Notes: a model not told the origin generated them from the sequence alone. A stretch of 64,000 nt of DNA from JBBQCW01 sp038319025 (GCA_038319025.1 JBBQCW010000015.1:15555-79554); one strand, 5' to 3'; shown: positions 1 to 8,380, counted from the stretch's first letter. Program-made: numbers and translations.

Positions 1-1
1 C

Positions 2-529
2 GTGATCGCCGCTGCGGGAATCACCCTCGCCGGTGAGAATCGGGCGCAGGCGCTCGTCGAAAAGGCGGCGACACCAGCCGGCACCGGCATGACCTGGGAT
101 TTCATCGGCCAGTTGCAGAGCCGCAAGGTGAAGCAGATCGTGCCCCTCGTGCGGTTGATCCACTCAGTCGCCAGCGACTCGGTGCTGAGGGAACTGGAGA
201 AGCACGGCACGCAGGCCACGCAGATCCTCGTCGAGGTCAACGTGGCCGGTGAGGACGGCAAGGGGGGCATAGCGCCCGACGAGCTGGATTCATTCATCGC
301 GCGTTGCCCGGTGCGCGTGGTCGGTCTGATGACGATGCCGCCACTCGCCGCCGACGCACAGGCGAACCGGCCGTGGTTTGCCGCGCTGGCCGCGCTGGCC
401 TCCGATCGAGGCCTCACGCACCTCTCCATGGGCACCACGCAGGACTATGTCGTGGCCGTCGAAGAGGGGGCCACGATCGTCCGAATCGGCACTCGATTGT
501 ATGAGGACTTGCAGGGAAACCCCCTCTGA
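2..529 (+). CDS. YggS/PROSC-family PLP homeostasis protein (5' truncated)
   Basis: Pyridoxal-phosphate homeostasis protein, a cytoplasmic TIM-barrel fold that binds PLP without known catalysis. The 175 visible residues contain the family block WDFIGQLQSRKVK near residue 32 and the C-terminal blocks LSMGTTQDY (about 140) and IVRIGTRLYEDL. Family members run about 220-250 residues, so some 50 N-terminal residues, including the PLP lysine, lie left of the window; the GTG at position 2 is only the first in-frame codon and not a proposed start. Its place just before sepF and proC matches the yggS-sepF-yggT order known from many Gram-positive genomes. Confidence 0.93.
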   Translation: MIAAAGITLAGENRAQALVEKAATPAGTGMTWDFIGQLQSRKVKQIVPLVRLIHSVASDSVLRELEKHGTQATQILVEVNVAGEDGKGGIAPDELDSFIARCPVRVVGLMTMPPLAADAQANRPWFAALAALASDRGLTHLSMGTTQDYVVAVEEGATIVRIGTRLYEDLQGNPL

Positions 530-547
530 GGGCTAACCTGTACCCCG

Positions 548-1099
548 ATGGCTCTCCGCGATTCCTGGCACCGCTCACTCGTCTACTTCGGCCTGGCCGA
601 GGAGCGCGACCCTGCGCTGGACTACGACGACCACCAGGACAACGAGCCAGAGGCCCAGACCGAGAGTCGCTATCGCGACCGCACGAGCGTCCGGCGGCTG
701 CCCTCCCGGCGTCGCGGCGGCGACTTTGACGACATCTTCGCCGACGACGAACCGTCGTCTCGGCGCACCGCCGTTCTGCGCCCGGTCGAGACCGGCCGCA
801 ACGGTGGGAACGGGGCCAGCGGGGTGCGCGTACACCTCGTCATCCCCAAGAGCTTCAACGACGCGCAGCAGGTGGCGGACAAGTTCAAGGAAAACATCCC
901 AGTGGTGTTGAACCTGCAGTCGACCGAGACCGACCTCTCCAAGCGCCTGATCGATTTCGCCAGCGGCCTGACCTACGCGCTCGACGGTGGCATGCAGCGG
1001 ATCGCCGACAAGGTGTTCATGCTCACGCCCCGCAACGTCGAGATCTCCGCCGAGGAACGCGCGCAGCTGATCGAAAAGGGCTTCTTCAACCAGTCCTGA
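548..1099 (+). CDS. sepF: cell division protein SepF
   Basis: SepF (183 aa) binds FtsZ and tethers the Z-ring to the membrane; in actinobacteria, which usually lack FtsA, it is the main anchor. The N-terminus MALRDSWHRSLVYFGL can form the amphipathic membrane helix, residues about 20-90 are a charged linker, and about 93-175 are the SepF core (VHLVIPKSFNDAQQVADK, then RIADKVFMLTPRNVEIS). It starts 18 nt after the yggS stop. The ATG has no clear Shine-Dalgarno, but TAACCT (534-539) lies 8 nt upstream, so a leaderless transcript could start here in addition to read-through. Confidence 0.95.
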   Translation: MALRDSWHRSLVYFGLAEERDPALDYDDHQDNEPEAQTESRYRDRTSVRRLPSRRRGGDFDDIFADDEPSSRRTAVLRPVETGRNGGNGASGVRVHLVIPKSFNDAQQVADKFKENIPVVLNLQSTETDLSKRLIDFASGLTYALDGGMQRIADKVFMLTPRNVEISAEERAQLIEKGFFNQS

Positions 1100-1136
1100 T
1101 CGGGCTGGTTGAGTCGTCCGCAGGCGCACTGCGACC

Positions 1137-1895
1137 ATGCAGATCGGGCTGATCGGAGCCGGGAACATGGCGCGAGCCATGGCCCGAGGGTGGGGGGAAC
1201 CCATCCTGTGCACGGACATCGTGGCCGAGCGTGCCGCGGCCGTAGCGGCCGAGACCGGCGGCGAGGCGCTCGCCTCGGGCGTCGCCGTATCCGAGCGTGC
1301 GGACCTCGTCGTGCTGTGCCACAAACCCGCGCAGCTAGCGGAAGTGGCCGCTCAAGTCGCCCCCCATGCCCGCGCGGTGGCATCGATCCTTGGTGGCGTG
1401 CCGTTGGCCGACCTGCGAACCGTGTACCCCGGCGTGCCCGTCTACCGCCTGTTGCCTTCCACTCCCGTCGAGGTGGGTGCCGGCGTCGTGGTGATGGCCC
1501 GGCAGCCCGAGCAAGACAGGGCGCTCGACGCCCAGGTGGCCGCTGCGTTCGGTGCACTCGGCACGCTCGTCGTGCTCGATGAGGCGCAGATCGACGCGGC
1601 GATGGGTCTGATGAGCTGCGCGCCGGCGTACATGGCGCTCGTAATCGAGGCTCAGGTGGACGCGGGAGTACGCCGGGGGCTCCCGGCGCCCCTGGCGGCG
1701 GATTTGGCGGTGCAGACCATGGCCGGCACCGCCGCACTCCTGGCCGCTCGAGAAAACGACACCCTCGCCGTGCGGCGCGAGGTCACCTCACCGGGCGGCT
1801 CGACCGCCCGCGGGCTGGACGCGCTGGAGCGCGGCGGGCTGCGCGCGGCGTTCTCGGCCGCGCTGGACGCCGTCCTCGGGCCACCGAAGGCATGA
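1137..1895 (+). CDS. proC: pyrroline-5-carboxylate reductase
   Basis: ProC (252 aa) reduces 1-pyrroline-5-carboxylate to proline with NAD(P)H, the last step of proline synthesis, in the cytoplasm. The Rossmann motif IGLIGAGNMARAMARG is at residues 3-18. The dimerisation domain carries MSCAPAYMALVIEA, where most family members have a GSGPAY-type loop, and VTSPGGSTARGLDALE near the C-terminus, the substrate-binding signature. Length is slightly short of the usual 260-275. It lies between sepF and yggT, as in many actinobacteria; the 37-nt gap upstream holds no obvious terminator. Confidence 0.93.
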   Translation: MQIGLIGAGNMARAMARGWGEPILCTDIVAERAAAVAAETGGEALASGVAVSERADLVVLCHKPAQLAEVAAQVAPHARAVASILGGVPLADLRTVYPGVPVYRLLPSTPVEVGAGVVVMARQPEQDRALDAQVAAAFGALGTLVVLDEAQIDAAMGLMSCAPAYMALVIEAQVDAGVRRGLPAPLAADLAVQTMAGTAALLAARENDTLAVRREVTSPGGSTARGLDALERGGLRAAFSAALDAVLGPPKA

Positions 1896-1896
1896 C

Positions 1897-2196
1897 GTGA
1901 TCCTGGCCTCCGTGCGCGGCGACCTGGGTGGGTACGTGTCCACCGTCTTCTTCGTCTACTCACTGATTCTGATCGCCTACCTGCTGACCAACTTGTACCT
2001 CGGGTTCGGTGGCCGCATGCCGTACAACCGAGTGGCCGGCGGAATCCTGGGGTTTCTGCGCGACGTCAGCGAGCCGTACCTGCGCTTCTTCCGCCGCCTG
2101 ATCCCCCCGTTTGGTGCCGTGGACCTCAGCCCGATGCTGGCGCTGTTCGTGCTCCTCATCGGTGGGCGCTTGCTCGGCAGTCTGATCGCCGGATGA
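1897..2196 (+). CDS. YggT family membrane protein
   Basis: Small integral membrane protein (99 aa) of the YggT family. Two hydrophobic segments are visible at about residues 9-31 (TVFFVYSLILIAYLLTNLY) and 75-98 (LSPMLALFVLLIGGRLLGSL), separated by the typical loop with RVAGGILGFLRDVSEPYL and RRLIPPFG. The molecular role of the family is not settled; links to cell division and osmotic balance come from context. The GTG start at 1897 follows the proC stop by one base, so translation is probably coupled. Confidence 0.88.
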   Translation: MILASVRGDLGGYVSTVFFVYSLILIAYLLTNLYLGFGGRMPYNRVAGGILGFLRDVSEPYLRFFRRLIPPFGAVDLSPMLALFVLLIGGRLLGSLIAG

Positions 2197-2678
2197 GCCG
2201 GCCCGCCAGCCGCGGTGCCGCCACCGGTCGCGCGGCGCTTGTCGCCGTCGCCGTGATCGTGCTCGACCAAGCGAGCAAGGCCGCGGTGCGATCGGACATC
2301 CCGGTAGGTGACCACCGGCGGGTCACCGGGTTTCTGGACTTCGTGCACGTGCGCAACGACGGTGTGGCCTTCAGTGCGTTTGGCGGGCAGCCGTGGATCG
2401 TCGTCGGCCTGATCGCCATCGCGCTGATCGCTTTGCTGGCCTACTTCTCGACGCACGCGCAGAGGCCGCTCGTCTGGCTGGCGACCGGCCTGCTGGTCGG
2501 TGGTGCGGTCGGGAATATCATCGACCGGGCGCGTGCCGGGGCTGTCACCGACTTCGTGAAGTTCCCGCACTGGCCGGCGTTCAACGTGGCCGATGTGGCG
2601 ATCAACCTGGGGGTCGCGGTGCTGCTCATCGCCCTACTGCGGGAGGATCGCACCGGTGCAGATCCAAAGCAGACCTGA
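2193..2678 (+). CDS. lspA: lipoprotein signal peptidase II
   Basis: LspA (161 aa) removes signal peptides from diacylglyceryl-modified prolipoproteins in the inner membrane. Four hydrophobic segments are visible. The catalytic aspartates lie in GNIIDRARAG (about residue 111) and FNVADVAINLGV (about 131); the substrate-side motif VHVRNDGVAFS is present near residue 52. The ATG overlaps the yggT stop (ATGA at 2193-2196), a coupling arrangement. The pseudouridine synthase gene starts inside its last codons, the common lspA-rluD pairing. Confidence 0.95.
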   Translation: MSRPASRGAATGRAALVAVAVIVLDQASKAAVRSDIPVGDHRRVTGFLDFVHVRNDGVAFSAFGGQPWIVVGLIAIALIALLAYFSTHAQRPLVWLATGLLVGGAVGNIIDRARAGAVTDFVKFPHWPAFNVADVAINLGVAVLLIALLREDRTGADPKQT

Positions 2679-3555
2679 GGATGCCGGCGAGCGCCTCGAC
2701 GCGTTCCTTTCCGAACCTCTGGGGTCGCGCTCGAGGGCGGCACGGCTGATCGCCGACGGGGCGGTCACTGTTGACGGCAGGCGAGCGGCGAAGAGTCGAC
2801 TGCTCGCGGGCGGTGAGCTGATCGTCGTCGAGGACGACGCCCCGGCCCCGGAGTCGGCCTTCCCCGATGCCGGGCCGCCGGCTGATTTCCGCATCGCTTA
2901 CGAGGACGAGGACCTGTTGGTGGTGGACAAGCCCGCGGGCGTGGTCGTCCATCCCGCGCGCGGTCACTGGACCGGCACGCTCAGTCAGGCACTGGAGGGC
3001 CGAGCGGCCGGGGGTGACCCCGACCGGGCCGGCATCGTGCACCGGTTGGACCGCGACACGTCCGGTCTGCTGGTCGTCGCACGGTCGGAGGAGGCACACC
3101 GTCGCCTGAAGGCAGCCCTGCAGGCCCGAGAAATCACGCGGGAGTATCTGGCGCTCGTAGAAGGTCGCCCGCCGTCGCGCACGGGCACCATCGACGCGCC
3201 GATCGGCCGCGATCGGCGGGAACGCACGCTCGTATCCACCGACACTGACCGTCCCCGCGCTGCTGTCACGCACTTCACGATCGAAGAAGCACTGCCGCGT
3301 ACGACCTTGCTTCGGATCCGCCTGGAGACCGGCCGCACCCATCAGATTCGCGCTCACATGAAGGCGATCGCCCACCCGGTCGCGGGCGACCCGCAATACG
3401 GCCGCGCCGGGATGCTGGGGCTGGAGCGGCAGTTTCTGCACGCCGCGCACCTCGCGTTCGCCCAGCCCACGACGGGCGAGCCGATCGACGTCGTGAGCCC
3501 GCTTCCCGCAGATCTGGACGCCGCGCTGGACCGCGGGCGGGCCTCGGACAGCTGA
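2656..3555 (+). CDS. RluA/RluD-family ribosomal pseudouridine synthase
   Basis: Converts uridines of 23S rRNA (or tRNA) to pseudouridine. The N-terminal S4 RNA-binding domain covers about residues 8-65 (ERLDAFLSEPLGSRSRAARL). The catalytic domain follows, with the active-site aspartate in GIVHRLDRDTSGLLVVA near residue 130 and the C-terminal RLETGRTHQIRAHM block. I choose GTG 2656 over an upstream in-frame ATG (2593): it gives the expected N-terminus (VQIQSRPEDAG, 299 aa) and has GGGAGG at 2641-2646, 9 nt before it. It overlaps lspA by 23 nt. Confidence 0.92.
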   Translation: MQIQSRPEDAGERLDAFLSEPLGSRSRAARLIADGAVTVDGRRAAKSRLLAGGELIVVEDDAPAPESAFPDAGPPADFRIAYEDEDLLVVDKPAGVVVHPARGHWTGTLSQALEGRAAGGDPDRAGIVHRLDRDTSGLLVVARSEEAHRRLKAALQAREITREYLALVEGRPPSRTGTIDAPIGRDRRERTLVSTDTDRPRAAVTHFTIEEALPRTTLLRIRLETGRTHQIRAHMKAIAHPVAGDPQYGRAGMLGLERQFLHAAHLAFAQPTTGEPIDVVSPLPADLDAALDRGRASDS

Positions 3556-3616
3556 TCACAGCTACAGTCTGTCGTTCACCTATCCCCAAACCCATCCGGG
3601 CCGACGCGCGACCCTC

Positions 3617-3633
3617 ACCGGCAATCTGCCGGT
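3617..3633 (+). promoter_or_regulatory. stem-loop in the rpsB 5' leader
   Basis: ACCGGCA (3617-3623) pairs perfectly with TGCCGGT (3627-3633) around a 3-nt loop, 60 nt before the rpsB start. No T-tract follows, so it is unlikely to be a simple terminator. The 138-nt gap between the pseudouridine synthase and rpsB is the longest in this part of the operon and probably holds the rpsB promoter. S2 operons are often autoregulated by S2 binding to its own leader, so this is a candidate element; that role is inference. Confidence 0.3.
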
Positions 3634-3693
3634 GCGCACGTACCGCCGAGTGGCTGTCGCACCCACATACAAGTTCAACAAGGGAGCAGCACC

Positions 3694-4845
3694 ATGGCCA
3701 CTGTCGGCATTCGTGAGCTGCTGGAAGCCGGAGTTCACTTCGGTCACCAGACGCGTCGTTGGAACCCCAAGATGCGCCGTTTCATCCACGGCGAGCGCAG
3801 CGGGATCTACATCATCGACCTCCTGAAGACGGAGGCCGCCCTGCGCGCCGCCGAGGAGTTCGTCTCCGAGATCGCCCACCGTGGTGGTGTCGTGCTCTTC
3901 GTGGGCACCAAGAAGCAGGCGCGGGACGCTGTCAAGAACGCCGCTGAGCGCTCGGGCATGCCGTACGTGAACCACCGTTGGCTCGGTGGTCTGCTCACCA
4001 ACTTCCAGACGATCAACCTGCGCATCAAGCGGCTTCACGATCTTGAGCGGTATCAGGCGGAGGGTCAGCTGGCGCTCCTGCCGACCCGTGAGCGCATGGG
4101 CGCCCTGGCCGACCTGGCCAAGCTCCAGGCCAACCTGGGCGGCGTCAAGAACATGCAGCGCCCGCCGGACGCGCTGTTCGTGATCGACCTCAAGACCGAG
4201 GTCATCGCGGTGCAGGAGGCCAAGCGCCTGCGCATCCCGATCATCGGTCTGGTGGACACCAACTGTGACCCGGACGGCATCGACTTCGTGATCCCGGGCA
4301 ACGACGACGCGATCCGGTCCTGCACCGCGATCGCTGACGCCATCGGTGACGTCGTGACGGAAGGCCGCAGTGTCTGGGCCGCCGAAGAGGAGCGCAAGCG
4401 TCTCGCCGCCGAGGAGAAGGCTCGCATCGAGGCCGAGGCTCGCGCCAAGCGCGAGGCCGAGGAGAAGGCCAAGAAGGAGGCCGAGGAGGCCTCCCGCGCC
4501 GAGGCCGTCGCTGCCGCGCAGGCCGCACAGCAGGCTGCTGCTGTGGCCGGTCCTACCGCGCCCGCCCCGGCCGCTGCTCCGACTGGTGCTGCCGCTCATC
4601 CGCAGGCTGCTCCGCCGGAGCCGACTGGTGCCGCTGCACATCCGCAGGCTGCTCCGCCGGAGCCGACCGGTGCCGCTGCACATCCGCAGGCTGCCCCGCC
4701 CGAGCCGACCGGTGCCGCTGCACATCCGCAGGCTGCTCCGCCGGAGCCGACCGGTGCTGCAGCACATCCGCAGGCCGCTCCCCCGGAGCCTGACCCCACC
4801 CCCGAGCCCGCGGCGCCCGCAGCCACGGAGGAGACCCCCGCGTGA
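3694..4845 (+). CDS. rpsB: 30S ribosomal protein S2 with long repetitive C-terminal tail
   Basis: S2 is a late-binding small-subunit protein needed for S1 recruitment and translation initiation. Residues 1 to about 228 are a normal S2 (ATVGIRELLEAGVHFGHQTR; GTKKQARDAV; PRHRWLGG-equivalent VNHRWLGGLLTNF; IIGLVDTNCDPDGIDFVIPG). Residues about 230-275 form a highly charged Glu/Lys/Ala helix, likely a coiled coil. An Ala/Pro linker follows, then five identical copies of TGAAAHPQAAPPEP (residues 297-366) and an acidic Pro/Ala end. Total 383 aa against a usual 230-270. AGGGAG (3681-3686) precedes the ATG. The tsf start overlaps its stop. Confidence 0.97.
   Translation: MATVGIRELLEAGVHFGHQTRRWNPKMRRFIHGERSGIYIIDLLKTEAALRAAEEFVSEIAHRGGVVLFVGTKKQARDAVKNAAERSGMPYVNHRWLGGLLTNFQTINLRIKRLHDLERYQAEGQLALLPTRERMGALADLAKLQANLGGVKNMQRPPDALFVIDLKTEVIAVQEAKRLRIPIIGLVDTNCDPDGIDFVIPGNDDAIRSCTAIADAIGDVVTEGRSVWAAEEERKRLAAEEKARIEAEARAKREAEEKAKKEAEEASRAEAVAAAQAAQQAAAVAGPTAPAPAAAPTGAAAHPQAAPPEPTGAAAHPQAAPPEPTGAAAHPQAAPPEPTGAAAHPQAAPPEPTGAAAHPQAAPPEPDPTPEPAAPAATEETPA
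4582..4791 (+). repeat. five tandem 42-bp coding repeats in rpsB
   Basis: Five in-frame 42-bp units encode TGAAAHPQAAPPEP each time. The protein repeats are identical, while the DNA copies differ at a few third positions (copies 1 and 5 most), so selection seems to hold the peptide. Each unit contains one His and four Pro. A nucleotide repeat of this kind can change copy number by slippage. Confidence 0.95.
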
Positions 4846-5441
4846 GCATCACCGCATCTGACGTCAAGGCTCTGCGCGAGAAGACCGGCGCAGGGATGAT
4901 GGACTGCAAAAACGCCCTGACCGAGACCGACGGCGACATGGACAAGGCCATGGAACTGCTTCGGGTCAAGATGGGCAACAAGATCGGCAAGCTCGCGGGG
5001 CGTGACGCCACCGAGGGCACGGTCCAGTCCTACATCCATTCGACCGGCAAGGTCGGCGTGCTTGTCGAGGTCGATTGCAACACCGACTTCGTAGCCCGCA
5101 ACGACGACTTCATCTCGTTCGCCCGCGACATCGCCATGCACGTGGCCGCGTCCCCGACCGCTGCTTACGTCAGCGAGGAGGACGTGCCGGCCGAGCTGAA
5201 GGAGGCTGAGCTGCGCGTCTACGAGCAGCAGGCCGCCGACAAGCCTGAGAACGTGCGGGGCAAGATCGCCGAGGGCAAGCTGCGCAAATGGTACGAGGAG
5301 GTTGTCCTTCTCAACCAGCCGCACATCAACGGCGACAAGTTCGACGGCAAGACCATAGAGCAGCTCCGCGCCGACCTCTCCGCCAAGACCGGCGAGAACG
5401 TCGTCGTGCGCCGCTTCACCCGTTTCTCCGTCGGCGAGTAG
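4842..5441 (+). CDS. tsf: elongation factor Ts
   Basis: EF-Ts (199 aa) is the nucleotide-exchange factor that regenerates EF-Tu-GTP. The N-terminal UBA-like domain (SITASDVKALREKTGAGMMD, residues 2-50) and the core signature VDCNTDFVARNDDF (about 77-90) are clear. The protein is of the short, single-core-subdomain type seen in many actinobacteria and cyanobacteria, not the ~280-aa E. coli type. The GTG start overlaps the rpsB stop by 4 nt (GTGA), so the two are translationally coupled as expected for rpsB-tsf. Confidence 0.96.
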   Translation: MSITASDVKALREKTGAGMMDCKNALTETDGDMDKAMELLRVKMGNKIGKLAGRDATEGTVQSYIHSTGKVGVLVEVDCNTDFVARNDDFISFARDIAMHVAASPTAAYVSEEDVPAELKEAELRVYEQQAADKPENVRGKIAEGKLRKWYEEVVLLNQPHINGDKFDGKTIEQLRADLSAKTGENVVVRRFTRFSVGE

Positions 5442-5453
5442 GCTCGCCGCCAC

Positions 5454-6176
5454 GTGGCCGATCCTGTCTTTGAGCGCATCCTTCTGAAGTTGTCGGGCGA
5501 GTCCCTCATGGGCTCGCTCGATTACGGCACCGATCCTGAGCGTCTGACGGCTATCGCGGCCCAGATCGCCCGGGTCCACGCGATGGGCGTAGAGGTGGCG
5601 ATCGTGGTCGGCGCGGGCAACCTCTACCGCGGCATGAAGGGTGCCGCGGCCGGCATGGACCGCTCGACGGCGGACTACATGGGCATGCTCGCCACCGTGC
5701 TCAACGCCCTCGCGCTGCAGGACGCGCTGGAGAAGGAGGACGTGCACACGCGCGTGCAGTCCGCTATCACCATCTCCGAGGTCGCCGAGCCCTACATCAG
5801 ACGCCGCGCGATGCGCCACCTGGAAAAGAAGCGGGTCGTCATCTTCGCCGCCGGCACCGGCAATCCGTTCTTCACCACGGACACGGCCGCCGCGCTTCGT
5901 GCTGCGGAGATCCACGCTGAGGCGATCCTCATGGCCAAGAACGGGGTGGAGGGCGTCTACACGGCCGACCCGGCCACCGACCCCGACGCCATCCTTCTGG
6001 ATCACATCACTCACATGGATGCGATCCAGCAGCGACTGCGCGTCATGGACTCCACGGCCCTGACCCTGTGCATGGAGAACAACCTGCCGCTGTACGTCTT
6101 CAACATGGATGACGAACGGAACATCGAGCGGATAGTGTCCGGCGAGCATGTGGGAACCCTGGTGAAGACGACATGA
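5454..6176 (+). CDS. pyrH: UMP kinase
   Basis: PyrH (240 aa) phosphorylates UMP to UDP in pyrimidine synthesis; bacterial-type, amino-acid-kinase fold, hexameric and allosterically regulated by GTP/UTP in the family. ILLKLSGESLMG is near residue 7 and VVGAGNLYRGM near 50; FAAGTGNPFFTTDTAAALRA (about 133-152) and NGVEGVYTADPATDPDA (about 163) complete the signature. The GTG start at 5454 lies 12 nt after tsf. The order rpsB-tsf-pyrH-frr is one of the most conserved in bacteria. Confidence 0.96.
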   Translation: MADPVFERILLKLSGESLMGSLDYGTDPERLTAIAAQIARVHAMGVEVAIVVGAGNLYRGMKGAAAGMDRSTADYMGMLATVLNALALQDALEKEDVHTRVQSAITISEVAEPYIRRRAMRHLEKKRVVIFAAGTGNPFFTTDTAAALRAAEIHAEAILMAKNGVEGVYTADPATDPDAILLDHITHMDAIQQRLRVMDSTALTLCMENNLPLYVFNMDDERNIERIVSGEHVGTLVKTT

Positions 6177-6739
6177 GTGAGCTGATCGACGAACTTCTGG
6201 ACGATGCGCGCGAGCGGATGAGCAAGTGCGTGGACTCCACCAACCAGGAGTTCGGCTCCGTCCGCACCGGCCGCGCCAGCCCGGCGCTGCTCGATCGCGT
6301 GATGGTCGACTACTACGGCGTAGAGACCCCGCTCAAGCAGCTGGCCACCATCTCCGCGCCGGAGTCTCAGTTGCTCAGCGTGCAGCCCTACGACGCATCG
6401 TCGATCAAGCTGCTGGAGAAGGCGATCATGGAGTCCGGCATCGGCCTGACCCCGAACAACGACGGCAAGCTGATCCGTCTTGCGATTCCGCAACTCAATG
6501 AGGAGCGCCGCCGGGAGATGGTGAAGATGGTCCGCTCGATCGCGGAGGAGGGCCGTATCGCCGTGCGCAACGTGCGCCGCGACGTGATGCACGATCTGCG
6601 AGAGCTGCGCGACGCGGGGGACGCCGGCAAGGACGACGAGCACCGCGCCGAGGTCGACCTGCAGAAGCTGACCGACACCGCCGTCGCCGATCTGGACGCC
6701 CATCTCAAGGGCAAAGAAGACGAGATCACCGAGGTCTGA
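6173..6739 (+). CDS. frr: ribosome recycling factor
   Basis: RRF (188 aa) works with EF-G to split post-termination ribosomes. It shows the three-helix-bundle and beta-domain signatures: SVRTGRASPALLDRVMVDYYG (quoted in part; residues about 29-48), TPLKQLATISAPE, AIMESGIGLTPNNDGKLIRL (about 84-103) and RREMVKMVRSIAEEGRIAVR. The length is normal. The ATG overlaps the pyrH stop by 4 nt (ATGA at 6173-6176). Confidence 0.96.
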   Translation: MSELIDELLDDARERMSKCVDSTNQEFGSVRTGRASPALLDRVMVDYYGVETPLKQLATISAPESQLLSVQPYDASSIKLLEKAIMESGIGLTPNNDGKLIRLAIPQLNEERRREMVKMVRSIAEEGRIAVRNVRRDVMHDLRELRDAGDAGKDDEHRAEVDLQKLTDTAVADLDAHLKGKEDEITEV

Positions 6740-7422
6740 TGGCGGGCCCGGGGGACGGACCTGCCGCCCGGCACGTCGCGATCATCACCGACGGCAACGG
6801 TCGCTGGGCCCAGGCCCGCGGGTTGCCGGTGGAAGACGGGCACCGCGCGGGCGCGGATGTCGTCAAGGCCCGGCTGCGCGACGCGGCCGAGTTCGGTGTG
6901 AAAGAGCTGACCGTCTACTCCTTCTCGACCGAGAACTGGTCGCGTCCCGCGGAAGAGGTCACGGGGCTGATGCGCATGTTCTCCCAGCGGATCCTGGCCG
7001 AGACGCCCGAGCTGAAGGCCGAAGGCGTACGCATGCGGTTCCTCGGTAGGCGTGACCGTGTCCCGGACGCGCTGGCCGAGCAGATGGACTGGGCGATGGC
7101 TGAGACCGCCGAGAATGACCTGATCACGCTCTACATCGCCTTCAACTACGGCAGTCGCGGCGAGATTCTGGACGCCGCTGCGCGCTACACCGGCGGCGGC
7201 GAGGAGGAGTTTGCTTCGCTCCTCTACGCGCCCGAGATGCACGACCCGGACCTGATCATTCGCACCAGCGGCGAGCGGCGGCTGTCCAACTTCCTGCTGT
7301 GGCAATCCGCATATGCGGAGCTGGTGTTCCGCGACGAGCTGTGGCCGGACTTCGGGCGGGACGCGTTCGCGGAGTCGCTCGCCGAATACGCGGCCCGTGG
7401 TCGCCGGTTCGGGGGCCGCTGA
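6739..7422 (+). CDS. uppS: isoprenyl transferase (undecaprenyl diphosphate synthase family)
   Basis: Cis-prenyltransferase (227 aa) that condenses isopentenyl diphosphate onto an allylic primer to make the C50/C55 lipid carrier for peptidoglycan. HVAIITDGNGRWAQARG (residues about 13-29) holds the catalytic Asp; the usual Met before it is Thr here. EDGHRAGADVVK and YSFSTENWSRP follow. The C-terminal DLIIRTSGERRLSNFLLWQS (about 171-190) binds the diphosphate. The start overlaps the frr stop (TGATG at 6737-6741). Confidence 0.94.
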   Translation: MAGPGDGPAARHVAIITDGNGRWAQARGLPVEDGHRAGADVVKARLRDAAEFGVKELTVYSFSTENWSRPAEEVTGLMRMFSQRILAETPELKAEGVRMRFLGRRDRVPDALAEQMDWAMAETAENDLITLYIAFNYGSRGEILDAAARYTGGGEEEFASLLYAPEMHDPDLIIRTSGERRLSNFLLWQSAYAELVFRDELWPDFGRDAFAESLAEYAARGRRFGGR

Positions 7423-8378
7423 TGGCCGGCCGTCGGACATCGGACTCAGGTGGCAGTCGCCGGCGCGGAGGGCGCGGGACGGTTCGCCGTTCGGAAGGGC
7501 AGATGAGCCGCAGCGACCCATCACGGCGGCGTGGCCTGAGCGGTGCAGGCGGTGGGCCGACCGGGGGGTCCGCACCTTCGACATCGTCTGGAGGCTCCGA
7601 TCTGGGCGCCCGGCTGCTCGTCGCAATTCCGGCCCTGATCGTCCTAGTGGTCCTCGTCGCGCAAGGCGGTTGGATCTTCGCTCTGGCCATCTTGGCGCTC
7701 GGCATCATCTGTCTGGGCGAGCTGTTCAGCATGTTCGACCGCACCCACCCGGTGCGCCTCGCCGGTTTCATCGGCCTCGCCGGGATGATCGTCGCAGCCC
7801 AGCTCGGCGGGCCGTCGGATGTACTCGCCGCGCTAGTCGCCTGTATTCCGCTGGTGTTCCTGATCGGCGTGGCCCAGGCGCGCGCCCCAGGCATGCCGGG
7901 GATATCCGTGACCATCATGGGGCTCACGTGGATCGGGCTGGGCCTCGCGCACGCCGTCCTCCTGCGCGGCCTGCCTCACGGTGACGGCATCGTGATCGAC
8001 GTTGCCGTCGGCACGTTCATGGGCGATACCGGCGCCTACCTGGGAGGTCGTGCCTTCGGCCGCCGGCCACTGGCCCCGAGGATCTCACCTAACAAAACCG
8101 TCGAAGGCCTTCTGATCGGCATCGTCGCGGGGACGCTGGCGGTGTGGTTCGCCGGCGTCTACCAGGACTGGCTCACGGGCGGCCAAGCACTGCTGCTGGG
8201 CTTGGCGGTTGCCGTCGCCGCTCCGTGCGGCGACCTGCTGGAGAGCTACCTCAAGCGTGACGCCGGCACGAAAGACACGGGGAAGCTCTTCGGGGCGCAC
8301 GGCGGCGCGCTGGATCGCGTGGACGCGATCCTGTTCACGGCGGTGGCTGGGTACTACGTATGGCACGCCATGCTGTAA
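7422..8378 (+). CDS. cdsA: phosphatidate cytidylyltransferase (CDP-DAG synthase)
   Basis: CdsA makes CDP-diacylglycerol from phosphatidate and CTP at the membrane, the branch point of phospholipid synthesis. After a Ser/Gly/Arg-rich cytoplasmic N-terminus of about 60 residues there are some seven hydrophobic segments and the C-terminal family signature KRDAGTKDTGKLFGAHGG. I place the start at ATG 7422, which shares bases with the uppS stop (TGATG). ATG 7503, preceded by GGAAGGG at 7493-7499, is a real alternative that would remove 27 residues of the unconserved N-terminus. uppS-cdsA-dxr-rseP is a conserved envelope block. Confidence 0.92.
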   Translation: MAGRRTSDSGGSRRRGGRGTVRRSEGQMSRSDPSRRRGLSGAGGGPTGGSAPSTSSGGSDLGARLLVAIPALIVLVVLVAQGGWIFALAILALGIICLGELFSMFDRTHPVRLAGFIGLAGMIVAAQLGGPSDVLAALVACIPLVFLIGVAQARAPGMPGISVTIMGLTWIGLGLAHAVLLRGLPHGDGIVIDVAVGTFMGDTGAYLGGRAFGRRPLAPRISPNKTVEGLLIGIVAGTLAVWFAGVYQDWLTGGQALLLGLAVAVAAPCGDLLESYLKRDAGTKDTGKLFGAHGGALDRVDAILFTAVAGYYVWHAML

Positions 8379-8380
8379 CC

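Noticed and set aside
3580..4767. Minus-strand open frame of 395 codons with Ser/Gly-rich repeats
   Set aside because: It is the antisense of rpsB, and its repeats mirror the S2 tail repeats.
4582..4791. Possible CRISPR or minisatellite
   Set aside because: The units are in frame inside rpsB, have no spacers, and encode identical peptides.
4596..6149. Long minus-strand open frame of 517 codons opposite rpsB-tsf-pyrH
   Set aside because: High GC removes stop codons from antisense frames; the plus strand has three unmistakable core genes here.
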